Shown here: in pieces, positions 1 to 4,982 of the stretch
How positions within the stretch are numbered: the stretch's first letter is position 1
How the letters are laid out: each line of letters starts with the position of its first letter
Assembly (NCBI GenBank): GCA_015067125.1
Contig: SVNB01000042.1
Span: 1-14,058, forward strand
Direction: 5' to 3'
Source: Oscillospiraceae bacterium
GTDB lineage: Bacteria; Bacillota; Clostridia; Oscillospirales; Ruminococcaceae
DNA: 14,058 bases
Notes under the pieces: model-generated
Database searches by the model: none
The model's input: the letters and a program-made list of their open reading frames with translations, nothing else
What the model was told of the DNA's origin: nothing
Program-made: the position numbers and the translations under genes

Positions 1-237
1 TCGTGCGTTTTCCTCATAATCTCTTCCTATTTTTTCAAAAACGTCCTCATCATCTTCGGCCTTATTTCCGTAATTGCCATAGCCGTATTCCTGCGAAGAG
101 GAACGGTAGGACCTTGTGCCGTTTTGCTCATACTGCGCATCAACAGGGTAATTTCCTTTTATGCGTGCCGCCTTTTCTTCGGCGGCACGCTCTTTTAAGG
201 TGCAAAATGCGGTTTTGGGTGTGTAACACGTTTTGTG
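1..237 (-). pseudogene. Orphan 5'-truncated copy of the toxin-carrier gene (cassette continues off the left edge)
   Basis: Bases 1-196 align without gaps to 1552-1747, inside the 5' part of the toxin-carrier gene at 550-1836, with 9 mismatches by hand alignment. Bases 1-127 are identical. The same frame is open from a TAA at 240-238 to the edge (79 codons) but holds no ATG, GTG or TTG start, and the first roughly 30 residues of the parent, including its start and ribosome site, are missing. It encodes the parent's ERAA...AAR helix, the YRSSSQEYGYGNYGNK segment and the DDEDVFEKIGRDYEENAR segment, up to the edge. It lies 39 bases after the immunity-gene stop. In Rhs and CDI loci, promoterless and start-less fragments placed after the immunity gene carry alternative toxin tips and are activated by recombination with the parent. 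That reading is inferred here because the toxin tip would be off-window. Simple decay after tandem duplication is the alternative. Confidence 0.75.
163..190 (+). other. Second copy of the GC-rich hairpin, in the orphan cassette
   Basis: The stem GCGTGCCGCC/GGCGGCACGC is identical to that at 1714-1741, with one loop change and TCTTTT following on the plus strand. It lies at the extreme 5' end of the homologous block, next to unique sequence that begins at 197. Confidence 0.45.
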
Positions 238-240
238 TTA
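224..240. promoter_or_regulatory. Operator site E, perfect palindrome TAACAC-GTTTT-GTGTTA
   Basis: Both 6-base half-sites are perfect inverted repeats separated by 5 bases. The arrangement is the same as in the three complete sites around the late promoter near 13855-14022, almost 14 kb away at the other end of the operon. It lies between the immunity gene and the orphan cassette. A repressor bound here could block read-through into the cassette, or control a promoter for it. Which of the two is not shown by the sequence. Confidence 0.7.
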
Positions 241-252
241 TCAAATTGTAAT

Positions 253-279
253 AAAGATATTTTTATTGATTATATCTTT
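253..279 (-). other. Weak AT-only hairpin after the immunity gene
   Basis: AAAGATAT (253-260) and ATATCTTT (272-279) form a perfect 8-bp inverted repeat with an 11-base loop, beginning at the immunity stop codon. The stem is all A/T apart from one G-C pair and no U-tract follows on the minus strand, so it is a poor intrinsic terminator. It may slow 3' exonuclease decay. The loop side also contains a perfect TATAAT on the minus strand (274-269), but no convincing -35 is placed upstream of it. Confidence 0.25.
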
Positions 280-581
280 TAATCGTACCAAACAAAAGAA
301 ATCTTTGGGTTTTCTTCATCTTCCCATTCCGCCCAGCAAAAAAACTCGTTCCATCCTTCTGGGCCATCCCAATTGTTTTTAAATTCTCTCTCAAATTCAT
401 CTGCTTTTTCCAATGGTATTAACCAACCCGATGTGTTTTCGCCTTCCATAAATTCATTTTCAAAATTATTGCCTTCTGCACAATCCGCAAAAAAAATGCA
501 GCCTTTTTTCAAAGCTTCTTTTTGTACCAAAGCAAAAAAACGTTCGTATTTATCGCCCTCTGGCTTTCTTAACCCTCTCAT
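279..581 (-). CDS. Putative immunity protein for the toxin encoded just upstream
   Basis: A 100-residue acidic protein follows the toxin gene and overlaps its last 32 bases. The ATG at 581 is set by a strong site AAAAGGAGG (598-590) eight bases upstream. The sequence is rich in Glu and Asp and in aromatics, with a Trp-containing C-terminal half (W53, W71, W77, then FCWAEWED at 81-88 and FVWYD at the end). It has no signal peptide or membrane segment, so it should act in the cytoplasm. A small acidic protein translationally linked behind a basic nuclease tip is the usual arrangement of an immunity protein that binds and blocks the toxin. GC is about 38% by hand count over 301-600, below the structural genes. 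I do not recognise the family, and the role rests on position, overlap and charge. Confidence 0.65.
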   Translation of the reverse strand: MRGLRKPEGDKYERFFALVQKEALKKGCIFFADCAEGNNFENEFMEGENTSGWLIPLEKADEFEREFKNNWDGPEGWNEFFCWAEWEDEENPKISFVWYD

Positions 582-1836
582 TGGTTATTCCTCCTTTTAG
601 TATTGTTACAAATTTTTTATCGTTTTCCATAACTACAACAACATCTTCACCTTTTATATAATATATAGGGTGTCCAACTTGGTGGCGCCAATTATCGCCT
701 ATGACTACTTCATCTGCATTATTTATCACATCATCAATAATATTTAATAATTTTATTCTGTCCTCTTCTTTACTCGGATTAAGATTATACTCTTTTGTAT
801 GTTTTCCTGTTTTTTTTCCTATTTGTTCGTCTGTAATTATAATATCATTGGTATTTCTAGAATTCAATGCTTCGCGGAATTTTTTGTTTGTGTTGGAGTT
901 TGCACTATCCATTGGAGAAAACAGCACATCATCAATTTTTTCATATGCTCCCGCATATTTTCTTTTTGCCAAATCCCCGACATCATCAGCGTATTTTAAT
1001 ACTTTTCCGCCTTTGCTGCCAAGTTTTGCCGCCGCAGAAGCACCGCCGGTAACCATTCCAAGCAGCGCATCTATTCCCGCTTCGCCAAGCATTTCGACAA
1101 GGATCGCTGCAGTTTCAGCCGTTTTGCCCTTGCCTGTTCTTGCCGCGGCGTCCATCAGGTCCTGATGTTTTTCTTCCGCTCTGTCCTGATAATACTCATT
1201 CCATTCGGATATAAAGTTATCTTCCCAGCCAAGACTTTGCAGGGGTTTGCCTATAAACATATCCGCAAGCTCCGTTAACCCTGCGCTTGTGCTCCAAACG
1301 CTGCTTTCAATACCTTCTGTAAAGATATCTTTTCCTTTCTTTTCTTTCGCTTCTGACGCTATTTTATCCAGCAGTTCCTGCTCAACGCCCATTGCAAGTG
1401 CCATGTTGTCCGAACGGCTTCGTCCGCTGTGTTCGCTTTCCTTACCGCCGTAATTAAATCCGGGTGCCTGCCTTTGTCCCGCCACCCCTCCTTCCTTTGC
1501 GAAAAAATCGCCAAAACCTTCCCAGCGTTTTTCTTCGATTTCGCGTTCCTTTCGTGCGTTTTCCTCATAATCTCTTCCTATTTTTTCAAAAACGTCCTCA
1601 TCATCTTCGGCCTTATTTCCGTAATTGCCATAGCCGTATTCCTGCGAAGAGGAACGGTAGGACCTTGTGCCGTTTTGCGCATACTGCGCGCCAATAAGGT
1701 CGTTTTCTTTTATGCGTGCCGCCTTTTTTTCGGCGGCACGCTCTTTTTCCCATCTTTCTTTTAATTTTTCGTTCTCTTCTTTGTATATTGCCTTTTGGTT
1801 TTCAAATCGCGCTTTCGCGATGGGGTTTATGTACAT
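550..1836 (-). CDS. Virion-module carrier protein with C-terminal polymorphic toxin domain (BECR-type nuclease candidate)
   Basis: This 428-residue protein starts at the ATG at 1836 after TAAAGGAGGG. Residues 1-110 are a charged helical region (KLKERWEKERAAEKKAA) interrupted by a Tyr/Ser/Gly segment (59-74). Residues 145-240 are mainly helical. Residues 240-272 form a hydrophobic Ala/Gly-rich stretch (AILVEMLGEAGIDALLGMV, then GGASAAAKLG) like pre-toxin translocation regions or internal virion proteins. From about residue 305 the sequence becomes toxin-like: H346 in GKHTKEY, then WRHQVGHPIYY (383-393), a strand EDVVVV, FVTILKGG and a terminal TNERVKKAR. This pattern recalls phage-borne Barnase/EndoU/ColicinE5/RelE (BECR) nucleases, but the subfamily and catalytic residues are not certain. 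GC falls from about 51% (1021-1320) to about 29% (601-900), marking the tip as a swapped module. It lies at the end of the late operon behind the portal and adaptor genes, the position where internal/ejected virion proteins occur. I see no MuF motif. It could instead act only inside producing cells. Confidence 0.7.
   Translation of the reverse strand: MYINPIAKARFENQKAIYKEENEKLKERWEKERAAEKKAARIKENDLIGAQYAQNGTRSYRSSSQEYGYGNYGNKAEDDEDVFEKIGRDYEENARKEREIEEKRWEGFGDFFAKEGGVAGQRQAPGFNYGGKESEHSGRSRSDNMALAMGVEQELLDKIASEAKEKKGKDIFTEGIESSVWSTSAGLTELADMFIGKPLQSLGWEDNFISEWNEYYQDRAEEKHQDLMDAAARTGKGKTAETAAILVEMLGEAGIDALLGMVTGGASAAAKLGSKGGKVLKYADDVGDLAKRKYAGAYEKIDDVLFSPMDSANSNTNKKFREALNSRNTNDIIITDEQIGKKTGKHTKEYNLNPSKEEDRIKLLNIIDDVINNADEVVIGDNWRHQVGHPIYYIKGEDVVVVMENDKKFVTILKGGITNERVKKARGR
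590..598 (-). promoter_or_regulatory. Immunity-gene ribosome-binding site inside the toxin's last codons
   Basis: AAAAGGAGG on the minus strand is spaced 8 bases from the ATG at 581. The same bases encode the Lys-Gly-Gly run (residues 414-416) of the toxin just before its terminal ITNERVKKAR segment. Translation of the immunity protein is thus physically tied to the toxin C-terminus, and the two would be inherited together by recombination. Confidence 0.85.
1714..1741 (+). other. Perfect 10-bp GC-rich hairpin within the carrier gene, terminator-like on the plus strand
   Basis: GCGTGCCGCC (1714-1723) pairs with GGCGGCACGC (1732-1741) around an 8-base loop and is followed on the plus strand by TCTTTTT. 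It has the form of an intrinsic terminator for transcripts antisense to the operon, yet lies inside codons for the RAAEKKAAR segment. The same hairpin is kept in the orphan copy at 163-190, and homology between the copies ends 6 bases beyond it. Confidence 0.45.
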
Positions 1837-1851
1837 ATTTTCCCTCCTTTA

Positions 1852-2226
1852 TTATTTATAAATATCCTCGATATCCGAAACCAGCGCGGGCGTTGCTTCC
1901 TTTGCGGCGGTAACGTAAAGGGTATAGTATTCGTGGCTTGCGTAAATGTCATCGTTTTCACGGAATATCCACCTTGCCATGCCATAGGGAAACGCGGTTT
2001 TAACCAGCTTTTCGTTATACGGAATCTCGTCTTCCGGCTGTTCCACCTTGCCCGGAGCAGAAATTTCCGGCATTTCGTTTACGGTTCTGTAAAAATTTTC
2101 GTTTTCAAAATTTTCTGCCAGAAGTATGTTGCACCAGGGCACCATAAATTTTTGCATATCCGGGTTTTCCTCCATTTTTTCCGGCAAAAAGCTGATTGCG
2201 TGCTCGTAACATTCTTTAACGGTCAT
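1852..2226 (-). CDS. Probable head-tail adaptor (connector) protein
   Basis: This 124-residue, mostly helical protein lies directly after the portal gene and before the toxin carrier. The ATG at 2226 has AAAGGAGGTG nine bases upstream. The N-terminus (VKECYEHAISFLPEKMEE) and the segment AFPYGMARWIFRENDD (78-93), followed by a Tyr-rich helix (ASHEYYTLYVTAAKEA), resemble small adaptor proteins of Firmicutes short-tailed phages that dock under the portal and carry a PYG-hydrophobic motif before an acidic turn. Such proteins (P22 gp4 or SPP1 gp15 in role) seal the portal after packaging and join head to tail. The family assignment is from memory of motif style and position, and I cannot name a domain with certainty. 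Confidence 0.5.
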   Translation of the reverse strand: MTVKECYEHAISFLPEKMEENPDMQKFMVPWCNILLAENFENENFYRTVNEMPEISAPGKVEQPEDEIPYNEKLVKTAFPYGMARWIFRENDDIYASHEYYTLYVTAAKEATPALVSDIEDIYK

Positions 2227-2265
2227 CGGGGCTCACCTCCTTTCTTTTTCAAAGTATTCCCGTGC

Positions 2266-3852
2266 TCAAACGCCGTTTATTTTGCTTTTTAGGTTACCAA
2301 GAGGCATTTTATTGGTGTTATCCGTGCTCGTTTGGTGCTCGGCTTCTTCTTTTTTCTTTTTAAGTTCCGTAATAAGTTCCTCTTTTCCGGTAATATACCC
2401 TTCCGGAACGTGCTCAAGGTACATCACCGCATCGTCGATAACTCCGTTTTTAAAGAAGGAATCCATGGTCTGCACCTGCATAACCTGGCTCCAATAGCTT
2501 GCGCTGCCAATGTTGACTTTTATATCGAGGGAATCATAGTCAATGGCAGAAAAATCAAAATCCGCTTTTATTTTTTCTTTGCTTCCGTCCGCTTTAATAA
2601 CTTCCGTATAAATTTCTCTTATACCGTACATTTCCGCAATAATATCAATAAAGATATGCACAAGGTCCTCCCAGAACTGGTGGTTTGCCAGCTTCTGAAA
2701 AACCAGCGGTGCCGCGGCCTGTTCCGCCGCCGCAATAAGCGCCGAAGTGTTATCCGGCTTAACGTCGCCCAAAGCCGCATCCGTAACTCCAAGGCTTTCT
2801 CTGGTATAGCGAATGGTGCGCTCCACAAGTTCCAGCACCTGCGTGCTCATATTGCCGGAAGGCGCATCAAAATATACCGCTGCCTTCGGGTCGCCCGCCA
2901 CGCCGATGGCCTGTCCCACCTTGTTGGAAAGTCCTCCGCGGATTTTTGTGGCGTCATAAAATCTTTGGGGCCATGCCATTTTACTGCTGAAAACCATTGC
3001 CAGCGCCCACATTTTGTTAACATATATCTGGTTTGGAATATACGGAGTCATAACCGGTGCGCCGTGATAACTGTCCTTCTGCTTTTCCCAGGGCATCCAC
3101 GCAATATGATAAAGCCTTGCCTTTGTCTTTATCGGTTTTCTGATGAAAATATCCCTGCAGCTTTCGGAAAACCACACAACTCCGTCTTCCTTCCAAAAAC
3201 GCAAAAGCACTGTAACAAGGCTTTTGCCAACGTCTTTTTTCTCTGCGGAATAATCCGCCGCTTCGTCCGGCTGAATGAGCGCGATTTCCTCTTCCGGAAC
3301 TCCAAAATTTTCCGCACGCTCCTGCACTTCTTCAAGCATCATTCTTTTTATAACAATAATGCTTTTCTGCTTCTGAATTTCCCTTTCAAACGGATTGGTA
3401 AAAATAATTTTTTCATTATCCACGGTTTCAAGTTCAATTTCGCCGTATTTTCCTTTTTCCGGATCAAAATACGCGTAAACCGCTCCGTCGCCGGAAATCG
3501 CCGCGTCCCGCAGAACTTCCCGGTTTTTTGTTTTTGCTTTGGTGTTTTCCACAACGCGCTCTATCTGTTCCGTAAGAATTCTGCAAATTTCTGTGTTTTC
3601 TTTTCCAAAAGATTCGACGCTTATTCCCACGTCACTGCTGATGATCTGGCTGCCCAGATATGTAACCGCCCGTTTAAAAATATTGATAACCGGCTTTTCA
3701 AGGTCTGGAGCGTTTACCCCTTCCCACTGTTCGCCGTTATAAAATTGTTCGTTTCTTCGCACAATATCATGAAGTCCCGTTTGCAGGTGATATTCTTCAC
3801 CTTTAAGATACTCTTCCCAGATATTCTGCGGAGTTAATACTTTCTTCTTCAT
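2266..3852 (-). CDS. Portal protein (P22-like)
   Basis: This 528-residue protein is of the usual length for short-tailed phage portals. The dodecameric portal sits at one capsid vertex, passes DNA in during packaging with the terminase and anchors the tail. Visible signs are the N-terminal helical region with RRNEQFYNGEQWEGV (32-46) followed by KPVINIFKRAV, GDGAVYAYFDPEKG in the stem/wing region (121-134), WPQRFYD (294-300), and PDNTSALIAAAEQAAAPL (366-383), a stretch typical of this family near the tunnel helix. The C-terminus is Lys/Glu-rich. The ATG at 3852 is set by GGAGG six bases upstream and overlaps the preceding gene by 50 bases. Its position is odd: it comes ten genes after the large terminase, downstream of the tail genes, whereas P22-type phages place portal directly after terminase. 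Confidence 0.9.
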   Translation of the reverse strand: MKKKVLTPQNIWEEYLKGEEYHLQTGLHDIVRRNEQFYNGEQWEGVNAPDLEKPVINIFKRAVTYLGSQIISSDVGISVESFGKENTEICRILTEQIERVVENTKAKTKNREVLRDAAISGDGAVYAYFDPEKGKYGEIELETVDNEKIIFTNPFEREIQKQKSIIVIKRMMLEEVQERAENFGVPEEEIALIQPDEAADYSAEKKDVGKSLVTVLLRFWKEDGVVWFSESCRDIFIRKPIKTKARLYHIAWMPWEKQKDSYHGAPVMTPYIPNQIYVNKMWALAMVFSSKMAWPQRFYDATKIRGGLSNKVGQAIGVAGDPKAAVYFDAPSGNMSTQVLELVERTIRYTRESLGVTDAALGDVKPDNTSALIAAAEQAAAPLVFQKLANHQFWEDLVHIFIDIIAEMYGIREIYTEVIKADGSKEKIKADFDFSAIDYDSLDIKVNIGSASYWSQVMQVQTMDSFFKNGVIDDAVMYLEHVPEGYITGKEELITELKKKKEEAEHQTSTDNTNKMPLGNLKSKINGV

Positions 3853-4150
3853 AATCTTCCTCCAGCTGGCTTTCGCCGTTATAATTCATAATGTTTACCC
3901 ATTGTTCCGCAAAAGTCGGGTTTTTATCCCTTGTCACTCCATATCCGTTCCTTAAAGCAAAATCTTTTTCTCCAAAAAAATTTTCTGCGGATTCACTGCT
4001 GATTTTTTCTTCGTTTTTTTCTTCCGCCGGGCAAACAATTTTTGTTTTTTCTGCCTTTTTCCTGTTTTCTTCTGTGGCGGTTTCAGAAAAAGCTATTCCA
4101 ATTACCGCGCAAAAAAGACAAAGCGCAACAATAACTCCCGTTTCTATCAT
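3803..4150 (-). CDS. Small membrane-anchored protein of unknown function
   Basis: This 115-residue protein has one N-terminal hydrophobic segment (about residues 4-21, VIVALCLFCAVIGIAF is the core), then a charged, probably disordered region (22-90) and an acidic C-terminus. The segment PTFAEQWVNIMNYNG (78-92) is the only patch that looks conserved. Its ATG overlaps the previous gene's stop as ATGA (4147-4150), with AGGAAAGGA as ribosome site, so translation is likely coupled. Its last 50 bases overlap the portal start. It could be an uncleaved anchor or a signal peptide ending near residue 22. A membrane protein between fibre and portal genes is unexpected. A role in virion assembly at the membrane, host-surface exclusion or release is possible, but nothing in the sequence decides. 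Confidence 0.7.
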   Translation of the reverse strand: MIETGVIVALCLFCAVIGIAFSETATEENRKKAEKTKIVCPAEEKNEEKISSESAENFFGEKDFALRNGYGVTRDKNPTFAEQWVNIMNYNGESQLEEDYEEESINSAEYLGRVS

Positions 4151-4479
4151 TTGTTTTCCTTTCCTGCCGCAATATACATTTTTGCGTTTCCATAGGGTTC
4201 AAACTCCACCGTAACCGTTATATTGCTTTTCACCGCAAAGCTATATACCGGGTTAACGTCTTCCGCCACGATCTGCCCTTCAAAAAGTATCCGGCAGCCG
4301 TCCCAGTTTCCGTAAAGATAGCAGGTTATAACGTCGTTTATATTGCAGCGGAATTTCTCTCCGACTGTGTATCTTGTTCCGTTGTGTTCAACATAGCTTT
4401 CTTTGTTCGTGCTGCTGCCGTTTCCGTCAACAACAAAAACCATAAAACCGGCCGTGTTCATCATTCTTCTTCTGTTCAT
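4147..4479 (-). CDS. Small beta-rich virion-module protein, function unknown
   Basis: This 110-residue protein starts at the ATG at 4479 after AAAGGAGAAAT. A short basic start (MNRRRMMNTAGF) is followed by a mainly beta-strand pattern: GTRYTVGEKFRC (34-45), ITCYLYGNWDGCRILFEGQ (51-69) and SNITVTVEFEPYGNAKMYI (85-103). The RYTVGE and ITVTVEFEP segments resemble small Ig-like or bacterial-repeat modules found near tail appendage genes. It lies between a fibre-associated gene and the membrane protein and is coupled to the latter by a 4-base overlap. I infer a tail-tip or fibre accessory and do not recognise a named family. Confidence 0.65.
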   Translation of the reverse strand: MNRRRMMNTAGFMVFVVDGNGSSTNKESYVEHNGTRYTVGEKFRCNINDVITCYLYGNWDGCRILFEGQIVAEDVNPVYSFAVKSNITVTVEFEPYGNAKMYIAAGKENK

Positions 4480-4495
4480 ATTTCTCCTTTACTTC

Positions 4496-4972
4496 TTAAA
4501 CAAGTCCGCAGATTGCTCTGTATATATAATAATCTCCAACATTAAGCCCATATTGCGAACCTCCTATGGTAAACTTTTTATCTGTAACGTCACGGATTCC
4601 ACCGCAATTTATGTACAGCGATTGTGTCTGCGGCATATCTATTCCCACATTGGAACTTATCCTCATGGCACCACCGGACGCCGCAAGAAAAGTCACTTCG
4701 TTAACATATTCTTCTCCAAGCTTTTCCACCAGTGCCTGGCTGAAACCAAGAGCCATAAAAACCACCCCGGAGGTCGGTATGTCCGCAATCGTGATTGCCA
4801 GAATATCCGGCACCTCTCCTGCAATATGCTCGACCTCCATCTGCTTTGCGGTAGCCTCGAAGCTTTTCGAATACATTTTTACTTCGCCCGTATTTACGTT
4901 TCCGGAACTTCCGGAATCCCCGGAAGCTTTCTCTCCGGCTTTCATTCCAAGAATATAAGATAATATATCCAT
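4496..4972 (-). CDS. Fibre-associated small structural protein, function unknown
   Basis: I choose the ATG at 4972, which has TAAGGAGG immediately upstream (spacing 5), over an upstream in-frame TTG at 4993 that would overlap the fibre gene and leave no ribosome site. The resulting 158-residue protein begins MDILSYILGMKAGEKASG, a short leader often seen in tail-appendage-linked proteins of Clostridial phages, then a Gly/Ser/Asn linker (19-30) and a compact domain (about 34-158) with alternating strands (PDILAITIADI, GVVFMALGF, AAYI-like repeats absent) ending YYIYRAICGLV. It follows the fibre gene by 10 bases and is probably co-translated. A role as fibre accessory, trimerisation aid or chaperone is inferred from position only. 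Confidence 0.65.
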   Translation of the reverse strand: MDILSYILGMKAGEKASGDSGSSGNVNTGEVKMYSKSFEATAKQMEVEHIAGEVPDILAITIADIPTSGVVFMALGFSQALVEKLGEEYVNEVTFLAASGGAMRISSNVGIDMPQTQSLYINCGGIRDVTDKKFTIGGSQYGLNVGDYYIYRAICGLV

Positions 4973-4982
4973 AATTTCCTCC

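Noticed and set aside
1..1750. Diversity-generating retroelement suggested by the template/variable-like repeat pair
   Set aside because: Differences are not restricted to adenines of the template, the repeats lie at the 5' part of the gene rather than its end, and no reverse transcriptase is in the window.
550..1836. MuF-type toxin
   Set aside because: I looked for a MuF/minor-head motif in the N-terminal 300 residues and saw none; the carrier is charged and helical with an Ala/Gly-rich stretch instead.
2332..3837. A 501-codon plus-strand open frame opposite the portal gene
   Set aside because: It is an antisense shadow. The portal frame rarely uses TTA, CTA or TCA, so stops are missing opposite it. 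The translated sequence is Phe/Arg/Asn-rich without domains and has no ribosome site.
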